A DNA stretch of 64,000 bases from Akkermansia muciniphila (GTDB lineage: Bacteria; Verrucomicrobiota; Verrucomicrobiia; Verrucomicrobiales; Akkermansiaceae), in the NCBI RefSeq assembly GCF_030848305.1, contig NZ_CP114598.1, forward strand, positions 186,001 to 250,000, read 5' to 3'. This document shows, one piece after another, positions 39,508 through 48,921 of this stretch. A program made the position numbers and the translations under genes. The notes under the pieces were generated by a model that was not told the DNA's origin, did no database searches, and saw nothing but the letters and a program-made list of their open reading frames with translations. Within the stretch, counting starts at the first letter, position 1; the number at the start of each line of letters is the position of its first letter.

Positions 39508-40374
39508 TCACATTTGGCCGGAAGCGGCCGCATAAGCCTCCATCTCAGGCAGCCAGGGAATCAGCAGAACGTAGATGAGTTGAAGGCACAGAATAACCAG
39601 CGCCAACGTCATCACCACTTTGCGGAGCGTCAGGGGGCTGTTCAGCACATCCGTAGTCCCCAGCTTCCTGTCCCAGGGAGTGAAGCCGAAGCGGCGCACC
39701 CACCACCAGGAAAAGAACAGGGCCAGCAGCATCAGGGAAGGAGCAAAACACCCCAGGCCAAGCACCATGACGAACAGGGAGCGCCGGAATGCCGTGGGGA
39801 AAGAAAGACGCCTTCCCCGGTAGTCCCTGACGGAAACGCCCAGCATGGCTTTTCCCGGGGTTGTTCCCAATGTACCAAGAAAGGCGGTTTCAACGAGAAC
39901 CATCGGGAGGCAGAGGTAAAGCAGAGCTTCATAGGAACCAGGAAGGAAACCGGGATTGAAAGCCAGGCCGAAAACTCTGAGCACGGACAAATACAGCGTC
40001 ATGTGCATCATGATATCCGCCATTCTGCCGAGAAAACGGACGTACGCATACGGAACCACCAGCGGCGCTCCCTCCTCCGGGGCCGTCCCCCCTTCTTCCT
40101 GCGGGCAATCCGCATCCGCGGCAAGCGTCGGAGCCTGCTCTTCCCCTGCGTTTTCCAGTCCCTCTTCCTCCCGGTTCCGCCGTTCTCCTTCTCCCCTGCT
40201 GACGGCGCCTGCCCCCTTCAATGCCGGAAGGTCACGGATACATACCCATTCCGGGCACCCGGCATGCCACGCCCGGGCGTTTTCCGGAATGAGGCCCGCC
40301 TCCAGCATGGAAATGACCTCCACTTCCGGCAGAGGCCCCTTCTGTTCATGACCCTGAATCCAGTAAATATCCAT
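39508..40374 (-). CDS. GYF_2 and RDD domain membrane protein
   Basis: 288 residues. The N-terminal 50 residues (MDIYWIQGHEQKGPLPEVEV... and HAGCPEWVCIRDLP) match the GYF_2-type domain, thought to bind proline-rich peptides. A Glu/Ala-rich linker (55-105) follows. The rest is an RDD domain with three membrane segments and the landmarks RFLGRMADIM, GTTPGKAMLGVSVRD and GRRLSFPTAFRRS. RDD proteins are poorly understood; some act as Na+/H+ antiporters. It starts 12 bp after the Lol-type permease gene and is probably co-transcribed with it. Confidence 0.82.
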   Translation of the reverse strand: MDIYWIQGHEQKGPLPEVEVISMLEAGLIPENARAWHAGCPEWVCIRDLPALKGAGAVSRGEGERRNREEEGLENAGEEQAPTLAADADCPQEEGGTAPEEGAPLVVPYAYVRFLGRMADIMMHMTLYLSVLRVFGLAFNPGFLPGSYEALLYLCLPMVLVETAFLGTLGTTPGKAMLGVSVRDYRGRRLSFPTAFRRSLFVMVLGLGCFAPSLMLLALFFSWWWVRRFGFTPWDRKLGTTDVLNSPLTLRKVVMTLALVILCLQLIYVLLIPWLPEMEAYAAASGQM

Positions 40375-40386
40375 AGGCGATTCCTG

Positions 40387-42012
40387 TTACATGCTGCGCA
40401 GGGAGCGGGCCGGATCCTGGCGCGCCGTGATCAGGGCAGGAATGATGGATGCCACCACGACCATGACAAAAGCTTTCACCGCCTGCCATGCCAGCTCCGC
40501 CCAGTCAATCACCACCGGGATATTCGCCGTGCCGTGGAAGGCCACGGGGAACGGGTCAAAGCCTATTCCCGCCAGAAAACCCTGAATCTGCATACGGTAT
40601 TCCAGCACCAGCAACCCCAGCCCTACCCCCAGGAGGGCTCCCACAAAACCGATGATGACGCCCTGCCACAGGAAGACGCGCACCACCTGGAACGGCGTGG
40701 CTCCCAACGCCTTCATCACGGCGATTTCCTTTTTCCTCTGGATGGAAACGGTAAACATCACCGCCATGATGCAAAAAGCGGAAATCAGGGAGATGAAGGA
40801 CAGGACAAAGCTCATCATCATGCGCTCCTTCTGCATCAGTTCAAACCACGCGTTAAAACGGTCATGCCAGGTTTCCAGTGTCCATGCGGAAGAAGGCTTT
40901 TCCTTTTCCAGCGCCTGCATCACAGGAGCCAACATCGTTTCCACATGGTAAGGATCTTCCACGCGCAGGGCCACGGCCTGCACCACGTCATCCTCATACC
41001 CCAGCAATTCCTGGCCGATGACCAGCGGAATGAACAAGTCAGGGCTGGGCGTATGCTGGGAAGCCCGGTAAATTCCAATCACCTCCAGGTCCTTCGGCAT
41101 CACCAGCTCCTTGATCTTGCGGAAACATTCCATATCCGCCTCATTCCTTGCCCCATCCTTGAAACCGCTCAAAACGGTTTCCCATTCCTTCCGCGTGCCC
41201 TGCGGAAAGGCCACCCTGCCGTTGTCCGCAAGCTCTCCGTCGTTCAGCACGGCAAGCAGATCCATCAGGCAGGAACGTTCCGCATCCCTGCGAGGGACGG
41301 ACAACAGCCCGTTAAGCAGGGAAAAGGCCCTGTCCACGGAGGCTCTGTCGGCCGTTTCACGCTCTCCCTCCGTCTTCAGGGATTTACCCCACTCTTTCAA
41401 ATCCTTGAGTTCCCGCGCGTTTTTCTCCGCCAGCATCGGCAGCTCCGTCTGCTGGTAGGCGTGGGAAATTTCCTGAAAATTGCGGGTCGTGTAAACCCGG
41501 GCAACATCTCCCACATTCAATCCCATGTTCTCTGCCACGATGGAGGAAACCACAGCTTTTTCCCCCATGTCCAGTTCCGCATCGCCGGCGACCACCAAAC
41601 GCTTCAAATCCTCCAACTGGGCGGCGTTTTCCGTATCAATGGCCCGGAAAAAGCAAGGCCTCTGCCGCCCCTGCACATCCGCCAGCGCATAGTCTTCTAT
41701 CAGGGCGTAGGCGGACTGGACGCCGGGAACGTGCCTGAGTTTCTCCCCCAAATCCAGCCAGTCCGGAATCACTTCCCTCGCGCCGAAGTCGTTCCGGTAG
41801 CATACCTGGACGTGCGGAGAGTGCGCAAACAGATTCCCCTGAATTTCCTTCTGGAGGCCTCCCATGACGGACAACACGACGATGAGCACCATTACCCCCA
41901 GAGAGACGCCCAGCAGGCAAATCAGGGTAATAATGGAAAAGAAAGTCCGCAACGGGTTCAAATACCGCAGCGCCAGGCTCAGGCTGATGTACCGGCTCAA
42001 TAGGTTCTTCAT
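40387..42012 (-). CDS. LolC/LolE-family ABC transporter permease
   Basis: 541 residues, longer than the 400 or so of LolC/E. An N-terminal helix (about 25-50) follows SLALRYLNPLRTFFS, a characteristic LolC/E start. A large periplasmic domain (about 55-400) comes next, then a FtsX-type core of three helices with SIQRKKEIAVMKALGATPFQV. LolCDE releases lipoproteins from the inner membrane for transfer to LolA. The extra 120 or so residues lie in the periplasmic domain (about 165-290, rich in charged residues). No lolD ATPase gene is adjacent, so its partner must be elsewhere. Confidence 0.85.
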   Translation of the reverse strand: MKNLLSRYISLSLALRYLNPLRTFFSIITLICLLGVSLGVMVLIVVLSVMGGLQKEIQGNLFAHSPHVQVCYRNDFGAREVIPDWLDLGEKLRHVPGVQSAYALIEDYALADVQGRQRPCFFRAIDTENAAQLEDLKRLVVAGDAELDMGEKAVVSSIVAENMGLNVGDVARVYTTRNFQEISHAYQQTELPMLAEKNARELKDLKEWGKSLKTEGERETADRASVDRAFSLLNGLLSVPRRDAERSCLMDLLAVLNDGELADNGRVAFPQGTRKEWETVLSGFKDGARNEADMECFRKIKELVMPKDLEVIGIYRASQHTPSPDLFIPLVIGQELLGYEDDVVQAVALRVEDPYHVETMLAPVMQALEKEKPSSAWTLETWHDRFNAWFELMQKERMMMSFVLSFISLISAFCIMAVMFTVSIQRKKEIAVMKALGATPFQVVRVFLWQGVIIGFVGALLGVGLGLLVLEYRMQIQGFLAGIGFDPFPVAFHGTANIPVVIDWAELAWQAVKAFVMVVVASIIPALITARQDPARSLRSM

Positions 42013-42030
42013 GAATAACGCGGCACACCT

Positions 42031-42110
42031 TGCCTGATTGCGCTTCCCTTTCCAAGCCTAAAACATGTTCCGGAAAACGGGCGGCCTTTCTTCTGCCGCG
42101 CAATCAGGCA
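42031..42110. repeat. 13-bp inverted repeat upstream of the Lol-type permease
   Basis: TGCCTGATTGCGC (42031-42043) and GCGCAATCAGGCA (42098-42110) are perfect complements 54 bp apart. The pair begins 18 bp before the permease ATG, so in its mRNA leader the second arm would lie next to the ribosome binding region. It may be a regulatory hairpin or two protein-binding half-sites. The rest of the 336-bp gap has no gene. Confidence 0.5.
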
Positions 42111-42240
42111 GAAAAGGGACATCCCATCTTTTCCTGCGTTGGGAACTTTCCTGTGCCCCGCGCCCGGAAAACATCCCGCGCCAGAATTATTCCCTGCATG
42201 CAAACGGATGGAAAAAACAGGAGAAAATCATCATATCTTG

Positions 42241-42268
42241 TTGACTTCTATTTTTATAGATGTATCCA
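42241..42268 (+). promoter_or_regulatory. Candidate promoter of the RHS gene
   Basis: TTGACT, a 16-bp spacer and TATCCA lie in an AT-rich stretch 80 bp before the RHS start codon. The -35 is a good match and the -10 moderate. Confidence 0.35.
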
Positions 42269-42348
42269 TAGGTTTAATTGCTAAATGGCGCACCTTATCA
42301 CAAAATTATTGTTGATAAGCAGAAATTATTTAAAGATAGCCAATTAGA

Positions 42349-45300
42349 ATGAGATCTAACTTTTCCATCTGCAACAGCGTCCGGGGCAATCATCATCTTG
42401 GTTTTACCGTTACGCCGGTTTTACAGAAGAGGGAGGGCGAATCGTCCGTCTCCTTTTCCTATAATCATGCCGCTCCGTCCTATCCCGGAGACGTGATGCC
42501 GGAAACCTCCAAACAAATTCAAGTAGGGGAAGGCGGAGGGGATACCCGTCTATACGTACTGACGGCCACCGGCACGGTGGATGACCAGGCCACGATTTCA
42601 GTAGCGGGGCAAAGCTATACGTCACCCTCAGGTGCCGGAGTAAGAATTAACGGCAGCTTCCCCGGCATCAAGGCCGGGTTTTATACAGTGTCCGTCTCCC
42701 ACATCAACATTGACTATCCTCCCAGGGGGAACGTCTCCTTCCTCAATTGCACCGTAGGCCCGGCCAGCGCCATCTCCATCACGCCTGAAAAGAACGACCC
42801 GCCGCAGGAATGCGATTGCGACTGCCCGCCGTGCTCCTGCAATTCGGACGGTGAAACTGCTCCCGGAGGCGCCCCCTCCAGCAGCAGCGCCCCAGTCAGC
42901 GGCCGCTCCTCCCTGCGCCGTTTCTTTTCCGATCTGACCTCAACCTCCGGAGGCAGCGGGGTGATGCGGCAATCCTCCGTTAATGACATGGCCTGGTCGG
43001 CGCAGTTCGGCGTGTTCCGCGGCATATCCCACATGCCGGCGGGACGTCTGGAAATTTCAGCCCACCGCTCTTTTTCCCCGGATTTATCCTCCCCGGCTGG
43101 CTTGGCCCTGCAGCATCCGCTAGCCACCTTCCTCGCGCTGCCGGAAGGGGGCATGGCGCCCAACACGCTGGTTGCTCTGCTGGATGGAGCCAGTTACACC
43201 AACTACATGCTTGACGGCACGGGAAGCGCGTTTTTCCCGGTAGGCGCATCGGGCATCACAACGACCATCCTGGCCCCCGTCCCGGCCATGAGCAGGGAAG
43301 CGGAGGCATGCAGCCTTGAGCAGGCCTCCTTCATCCGCGCTTCTTATGCGGGCGGAGGCGCCGCCTTTTACTCTCTTTCCACAGGGCAATGCGAAGGCTA
43401 TATCTCCGCGGGCGGGTATTTGATGACCGCATCGGAAGGAGAAAATTACCTGGCGATTGTTCGTGGCGAACACGGCGTTATCCGTCAAATATGGAACACC
43501 TGGGATGGGCTGGCGGATGTGCTCCCCCTGGAAGGAGGAGGGTATGCCATCAGCATTTATCCGCCCGCGCAGGTCATGGAACCGGAGGAAGAAGGAGCCC
43601 TGTTCACCGTTGAAGGGACTCCGGCGAAAATCTTCACAGTGACGGGAGACGAAGCTTTGCAAACCCTCGTCATCTCTGAACGCGACAACACGTTGCCGGC
43701 CACTGTACCCGACTTCGTGACCAAATGGACATGGTCGCAAGAAGCCTGGAGCATGGCGGAAGGAACAGGAGAAGATGCCGTTGAAACGCGGAGGGAACGT
43801 CTTCAACCGGAGGAAGATTCGCAGGAAAACCGCTACCGCGTCCTCACCCGTCTGATGAAAAACAATGTGGTGGCCTCCTGCACGCTTGAGGAATATGAAA
43901 CGACCATCACCGGAGAACACCTGCTGAGCCGCACGGAAGGGTACGGAGCCGAAGGGGCGTTGACTACTGTTTACTCCTATGATGACTCCGGCCGGCTTAT
44001 CTCCTCTGCTTCTCCCAACGCGGGGGAACATAAAACCGTCTACGATGCCGCAGGACGCCCGGTGCTGGAAAACAGCCCATGGGGAGCCAACGGATTGCGG
44101 ACAGTAAGCACAAAGTACCGTGACAGCGCCGCAGGCTACACCAGTGAACCGGCTGAAATAAAAATCCAGCTCTCTACCGTTTCCGCAGTCAACACGTTAA
44201 GCCTTGCGGTATATACCTATGCGGAAGAAAACCATGTCAAACGCGTGGAAAAGCGTGAAACGGCGGCAGGCTCTTCCGTCACGCAGCTCAGCGTTACGGA
44301 AACCTGGCTGGCCGGCGCGCCGAATGCCTTCGCGGCGGGACGCCTCAAGATGGAACAGGCCGTCAACGGCGTACAGACTCATTATACCTACGCCCCAACC
44401 ACAGATCATGGGGCCCTCTACAGCGTCACGGCGGAAACGCGCATCAACGGAGAACCCGTTCCCGGCCAGTCAACCCGCCGCGTCAGCTACATCACCGCTG
44501 AAGGAAACACCGCAAGGGAAGAAAACCTCGTCCTGCTCCCCACGGGCGAGTGGAGGCAAACCGGCGGCGCTTCCTACTCTTACGACCTTCTCAACCGCCG
44601 TGTGGAAACGGTGCGCGACAATGGCCGCACTTCTTCCCGCGCCCTGACCTGCACAGGAGAACCCCTTTGGGAAGTTGACGAAGACGGCGTACGCACGGAT
44701 TACGCTTATAACACCGCCCGGCAGCTCATTGAAACCACGCGCAGCGAAATAAACGACGGGACTGACGTCGTCACTCCGGAAACGATCACGGCGTATGAAC
44801 GCGATGCGGCAGGGCAGATAATAAGCGCGACGACCCACATCGGGCCGATGCGGACAACCGAGGAAACTGCCTATGACCTGCTGGGCCGCGTGACCCGTAA
44901 AACCGATGTGCTGGGCCGTGTCACAACAACCAGTTACAGCGAAGACGGACTGACGGTTACGACAACCACGCCATCAGGGGCGACGCTCGTCAATACATAC
45001 AACACAGACGGGAGCATCGCGCATGAATCCGGCACAGGGCAAAGGGAGCTCTACCACATTTATGATTTTATCAGAGGCCTGCGCCACACTACCCGGCTGG
45101 CGGACAACACAACCATCCTGAAACAGGACATTCGGGACGGCTTCGGACAAACCATTACGCTGACTTCTCCCACCACCCTGGAAAACACCTATCTCTATAC
45201 CCGCAGTGTTTACAATGCGCTGGGCCAGCTCACCCGCCGCACGGAAGGGACCCAGGCTCCGGTGGAGTATGAGTATGACAGCATGGGAAATCTGGCCAGA

Positions 45301-47457
45301 CAAACCGTTGTGCTCGACTCGGCGTCTCCGGCGGATGCGGCAAAAAACCGCATCCAGACTTTCCAGACAGCCTGGGAAGAACGTGAAGACGGCGTCTATC
45401 AAAACGTCGCCGCTGCCCGCAACAATACAGCGGGCAACATGTTAAGCAGCGCTGTCAAACGGCTGGTTACGGAATCCGCCGTTCTGCAAAACAGGCAAAT
45501 CACCATCGACGAACGCGGCCATGAAAGCATCCGGTGGACCGAATATGGGCAGGGCGCGGTGCGCGTGGAAAAAAGCAGCGTGCCCACCTCCGACATCACA
45601 GCTTCCGCTACCGTCGTGGACGGCTTCACAACTTCAGAAACGGATAATCGGGGAATCGTCACCGCCTTCACCCGCCGCTACACGGAAACCGACCTCGTCC
45701 GGACGGTCACGGATGGCAGGGGGAACACATCCACCACTCATACGGACATTGCCGGCCGCCCGATTGCCGTAACTGATGCTGCCGGCAATACGACAACCAC
45801 GACCTATTGCGCGACCAGCGACAATCCCTCTGCCGTCACAAATGCCCTGGGCAACACGGCCAACTATGCCTACGATGTCAGGAACCGTAAAACAGCGGAA
45901 TACGGCACGGCCATCCAGCCGGCCCTGTTCGCCTGGGATGACGCAGACCGCCTTATCAGCCTCACCACCTTCCGCATAGACGAAGAAACGATCATTTCCG
46001 ACCCATCCGATCTTTCCGGCGGAGACACTACCGTCTGGACTTACCATGACGCTACCGGGCTGGAATTGGGCAAAACTTACGCCAACGGTCGGGGAACCGT
46101 CCGGACCTACGATGCCAACAACCGCCTTGCCACGGAAACGGACGCGCGCGACATCGTCACCACCTGCGTATGGAACGCGGCGCAAGGCCTTCTCACAAGA
46201 ATCGGCTTTTCCGACGGCACGCCGGAACAGGCCTTCTCCTACAACATCCTCGGCCAGCTCACGCAAGTGACGGACGCCTCAGGCATACGTACCTTCTCTT
46301 ACAATGAATACAGCGAACCCGTACAGGACAGCGTCACGGTGAATGGCGCCGTCTTCCCTCTCGTGGAAACCCTGGACGGCTACGGTCGCAGCATCGGCTA
46401 CGTCCTCAAACGCGGCGCCAGCGGCAATGCCCAAATCGCCTCCTGGGGCTACGCGCCGGACGGGCGCATCAACAGCGCGGGCTTCATGCACAGCGGACAG
46501 AACCGCATCTTTGAATATAACTATCTGGCAGGAAGCAATCTGCTGGAAACCTTGACGATGCCCAACGGCATGACGCTGGAACAAAGCTATGAAGCCAAAC
46601 GTGACCTGCTGGCGGACATGGACTATAACCGCGGAACAACCCTCGTCTCCCGCCGCGCCTATGCCTATGACGCTCTGGGGCGGCCAACCGCCCGCACCCT
46701 CATCCGCCAGGGAACCACACGCCGCGACGTCTTCTCCTACAACGGGAGAAGCGAGCTTGCCGCGGCCACCCTCGGCACGGACGCTTACGCCTATGACTAT
46801 GACAACATAGGCAACCGCAAGACAGCGCGGGAAATAGAGGAGGAATTCGCTTACACGGCCAACGAACTCAACCAGTACACAAGTATTGAGCAATCCATTC
46901 CCAACTCTTCCCTCTCCCCCCGGGAACAGCCTTTTGTCCCCACCTATGACGCTGACGGCAACCAGACGAAAATCAGAACCGCTACCGGCGTCTGGACGGC
47001 GGAATACAACGCGCTCAACCGTCCCGTGCGCTTCACCCGCACGGCGGAGGACGGCACGGTGACCACTGTCACCGGCGACTACGACTACATGGGACGCAGG
47101 ATCTTCAAAAAAGTGGAAACCACCGTCGCCGACCCTGAAACGGGAGAAAGCACGACATCCGTCATCCTGAACCACCGCTACCTTTACCGGGGCTATCTGC
47201 AAATCGCGGCCCTCGATCTCACGCGAACGACGCTCAACGCCTTATGGTACATCCTGTGGGACCCGACGGAACCTGTCGCCACGCGCCCGCTGGCTATCCA
47301 GACGGCGGGCAGCTGGTTTGCCTACGGCTGGGACTTGACCAAAAACGTGATGGAACTCTACAAGAGCAACGGAACTATCGCGAATTCCTACTCCTACGTC
47401 CCCTTCGGCGAAGTCACGCAAAGGGGCAACATCCCCAATCAATCAAAGGATGTCTAG
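42349..47457 (+). CDS. RHS/YD-repeat protein with truncated core
   Basis: 1,702 residues. The N-terminal part (1-500) has beta-rich domains and a Cys-rich linker ECDCDCPPCSCNSDG near 150. I see no clear signal peptide. From about residue 545 it consists of YD repeats (YDDSGRLISS, YDAAGRPVLE, YDLLGRVTRK, YEYDSMGNLARQ and more) which form the hollow RHS shell around a toxin. The C-terminus runs into the RHS core (YKSNGTIANSYSYVPFGEVT, QRGNIPNQ) and stops at SKDV. The expected next segment, of the kind LGLVYYNYRYY...GRW..RDP, and a toxin tip are missing. Base composition drops from GC-rich to AT-rich at the stop, so the 3' end looks replaced by recombination. RHS proteins act in contact-dependent competition or adhesion. 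Confidence 0.85.
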   Translation: MRSNFSICNSVRGNHHLGFTVTPVLQKREGESSVSFSYNHAAPSYPGDVMPETSKQIQVGEGGGDTRLYVLTATGTVDDQATISVAGQSYTSPSGAGVRINGSFPGIKAGFYTVSVSHINIDYPPRGNVSFLNCTVGPASAISITPEKNDPPQECDCDCPPCSCNSDGETAPGGAPSSSSAPVSGRSSLRRFFSDLTSTSGGSGVMRQSSVNDMAWSAQFGVFRGISHMPAGRLEISAHRSFSPDLSSPAGLALQHPLATFLALPEGGMAPNTLVALLDGASYTNYMLDGTGSAFFPVGASGITTTILAPVPAMSREAEACSLEQASFIRASYAGGGAAFYSLSTGQCEGYISAGGYLMTASEGENYLAIVRGEHGVIRQIWNTWDGLADVLPLEGGGYAISIYPPAQVMEPEEEGALFTVEGTPAKIFTVTGDEALQTLVISERDNTLPATVPDFVTKWTWSQEAWSMAEGTGEDAVETRRERLQPEEDSQENRYRVLTRLMKNNVVASCTLEEYETTITGEHLLSRTEGYGAEGALTTVYSYDDSGRLISSASPNAGEHKTVYDAAGRPVLENSPWGANGLRTVSTKYRDSAAGYTSEPAEIKIQLSTVSAVNTLSLAVYTYAEENHVKRVEKRETAAGSSVTQLSVTETWLAGAPNAFAAGRLKMEQAVNGVQTHYTYAPTTDHGALYSVTAETRINGEPVPGQSTRRVSYITAEGNTAREENLVLLPTGEWRQTGGASYSYDLLNRRVETVRDNGRTSSRALTCTGEPLWEVDEDGVRTDYAYNTARQLIETTRSEINDGTDVVTPETITAYERDAAGQIISATTHIGPMRTTEETAYDLLGRVTRKTDVLGRVTTTSYSEDGLTVTTTTPSGATLVNTYNTDGSIAHESGTGQRELYHIYDFIRGLRHTTRLADNTTILKQDIRDGFGQTITLTSPTTLENTYLYTRSVYNALGQLTRRTEGTQAPVEYEYDSMGNLARQTVVLDSASPADAAKNRIQTFQTAWEEREDGVYQNVAAARNNTAGNMLSSAVKRLVTESAVLQNRQITIDERGHESIRWTEYGQGAVRVEKSSVPTSDITASATVVDGFTTSETDNRGIVTAFTRRYTETDLVRTVTDGRGNTSTTHTDIAGRPIAVTDAAGNTTTTTYCATSDNPSAVTNALGNTANYAYDVRNRKTAEYGTAIQPALFAWDDADRLISLTTFRIDEETIISDPSDLSGGDTTVWTYHDATGLELGKTYANGRGTVRTYDANNRLATETDARDIVTTCVWNAAQGLLTRIGFSDGTPEQAFSYNILGQLTQVTDASGIRTFSYNEYSEPVQDSVTVNGAVFPLVETLDGYGRSIGYVLKRGASGNAQIASWGYAPDGRINSAGFMHSGQNRIFEYNYLAGSNLLETLTMPNGMTLEQSYEAKRDLLADMDYNRGTTLVSRRAYAYDALGRPTARTLIRQGTTRRDVFSYNGRSELAAATLGTDAYAYDYDNIGNRKTAREIEEEFAYTANELNQYTSIEQSIPNSSLSPREQPFVPTYDADGNQTKIRTATGVWTAEYNALNRPVRFTRTAEDGTVTTVTGDYDYMGRRIFKKVETTVADPETGESTTSVILNHRYLYRGYLQIAALDLTRTTLNALWYILWDPTEPVATRPLAIQTAGSWFAYGWDLTKNVMELYKSNGTIANSYSYVPFGEVTQRGNIPNQSKDV

Positions 47458-47582
47458 TTCCTGCTCTTAGAATTCTAGATTATATATCGGAAAATATGCA
47501 AAAATTCAATGTGGATCCTACTATATACGGTAATATTACTGTTAAATTGAGTAATATAATCAATCAAATTCGCTTACTGTAA
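47458..47582 (+). pseudogene. AT-rich 3' gene remnant fused behind the RHS gene
   Basis: In the frame one base away from the RHS frame, an open stretch continues past the RHS stop as LVPALRILDYISENMQKFNV followed by DPTIYGNITV and KLSNIINQIRLL, ending at 47582. It is AT-rich and helical in character, like the end of a small immunity or toxin protein, but has no start of its own. I do not recognise it. The following 211 bp to 47793 hold only the direct repeat described separately. Confidence 0.4.
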
Positions 47583-47702
47583 ATTCCAGACTGATGGCTT
47601 GGTTAGTTCAATCTGAATACAACGATGTCTTTCTATGTACTAAACAGGTTATGAGTCTCTATTCATCGTCATTTTAATTCATAATTGTTTACTCTTGTTT
47701 TT

Positions 47703-47754
47703 TCATCCGAGTAATATTATGAATATCAAAAACCAAAATATTTTGAGAATTTTA
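47703..47754 (+). repeat. Diverged direct repeat, first copy
   Basis: About 50 bp, roughly 80 percent identical to 48844-48895. Both copies read in one frame as HPSN-x-x-NIK-x-QN-x-L-x-I. Third-position changes outnumber residue changes, so it was once coding in both places. Confidence 0.6.
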
Positions 47755-47793
47755 CAGCGGGACTATCCCACATAATTTTGAATTTATTTAATC

Positions 47794-48291
47794 ATGAAAT
47801 TAATCATAATCATATTCTTATTTTTTTGCCTTACCTCAAAAAGAGGGACAGCAGATCAAGAATATCAACAAATCGATTTATATGCAGAAACATCTTTTCT
47901 TAAAGACGACAAAAAACATCGAGTTAAAAAATTAAATTTGGAACAAAAAAAAGAATTAGCAAGAATTATCAGCAAATACGATTTATTTCGGGATGGAAAA
48001 ACGGAAACAGACGTTCCTTTTATAGGAACTCTGGGTATATTTCATATCGCAATAAATAAAAAACCTTATTTATTGTTCATGGCATATAACACCAAACACA
48101 TTCATCTTTTTGACAAGAAAAAAATTGGAGATGAAGAATATACGAAGAAGCTCTTTTGGTTACAAGAAAGGGACAACAAGAGTGGTTTAGAAGTTCGAGT
48201 ATTTGAATTAGAACCGCTGTATTTGGAATTGGAAAAGTTCTTGGAAAGGATTTCATCTCCTGTTATAGAAAAAGATAAACGACTTATGTAA
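47794..48291 (+). CDS. Small exported protein, candidate immunity protein
   Basis: 165 residues, AT-rich codon use unlike the rest of the window. An N-terminal hydrophobic stretch (KLIIIIFLFFCLTS) looks like a signal peptide, possibly of a lipoprotein with the Cys near residue 12. The mature part is charged, mixed alpha/beta (NLEQKKELARIISKYDLFRD, IGTLGIFHIAINKKPYLLFM), with no known catalytic motif. The position behind an RHS gene and the composition suggest an immunity protein against an RHS-type toxin, although the toxin tip itself is absent. The call of function is inference; no family is recognised. Confidence 0.6.
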   Translation: MKLIIIIFLFFCLTSKRGTADQEYQQIDLYAETSFLKDDKKHRVKKLNLEQKKELARIISKYDLFRDGKTETDVPFIGTLGIFHIAINKKPYLLFMAYNTKHIHLFDKKKIGDEEYTKKLFWLQERDNKSGLEVRVFELEPLYLELEKFLERISSPVIEKDKRLM

Positions 48292-48701
48292 GATATTCAC
48301 ACTTAGATCTTTACCACCGTTATGAAAAAAAATACCCCAAGGTTATTTCATATTACATAGAACTTTTCAAGGCTAAACGTTTAGACCGCTGGTATAGGAG
48401 AACTCTGCAAAAAAGATCATACACTACTTTTATTGAACAATGGGAAAAACAGAATGGAAAAGCAGATTATGATCTTCTGAAAAAATTTGCAAACATAATG
48501 GAATTGCCTAATTATTATATTTTCCCGATGGATAGAATGCATATTCTTTTTTGTTCCCCTTATTCCGATCTGAGAGAAGTAGAAGCAATTATTCTTTTAG
48601 AAGAAAATGGCATTAAAGATTTAACAGTTGAAACAATAAATACAAAATATAAATATGCTAAATATATTTTTGGCAAATGCCAAATGCAATCATCGCAATA
48701 G
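48279..48701 (+). pseudogene. Startless open frame, probable 5'-truncated immunity-like gene
   Basis: An open frame of 140 codons runs from 48279 to TAG at 48699-48701, with convincing protein-like content over its whole length (HLDLYHRYEKKYPKVISYYI, RLDRWYRRTLQKRSYTTFIE, SDLREVEAIILLEENGIKDL). The first ATG in frame is only at 48498, which would leave 67 residues. The sequence before 48498 reads as well as that after it, so the gene seems to have lost its 5' end, or to be joined by a frameshift to the preceding gene, which it overlaps by 13 bp. No family is recognised. Confidence 0.45.
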
Positions 48702-48921
48702 CAAAACGCTTTATTTTTTGTTATCTCTCCTCAAGCCCATATGAGAAGAAAGCTTCTATTGGCGTGGGACAGAGACACTCATTCTCATCATCATTTTACG
48801 GAATTTTTTACTTCAGTATTATTTCATCAATCTCCTCTGTTGCTCATCCAAGCAATGTGCTGAATATCAAAAGCCAGAATCTTTTGAAAATCTGACGCCA
48901 AAACTATTCTGCATTATTCCG
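48702..48921. other. AT-rich remnant region with the second direct repeat copy
   Basis: No intact gene is seen. A 72-codon frame (48677-48895) and a 38-codon frame starting MRRKLLLAWDRDTHSHHHFT overlap here, neither with a ribosome binding site. Parts resemble the sequence at 47650-47760, so this is likely debris of a duplicated gene end. Confidence 0.35.
48844..48895 (+). repeat. Diverged direct repeat, second copy
   Basis: Matches 47703-47754 at about 80 percent. It reads HPSNVLNIKSQNLLKI and then stop. Together the two copies bracket the small exported protein gene and the startless frame. Confidence 0.6.

Noticed and set aside
39514-42003. 829-codon open frame on the plus strand
   Set aside because: It is antisense to the RDD protein and Lol-type permease genes; His/Gln/Arg-rich composition is typical of a shadow frame.
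42349-48921. Integrative element or prophage around the RHS gene
   Set aside because: No integrase, phage structural gene, or att-like repeat next to a tRNA is present; the tRNA-Ala is 26 kb away and its 3' end is not repeated in the parts I compared.
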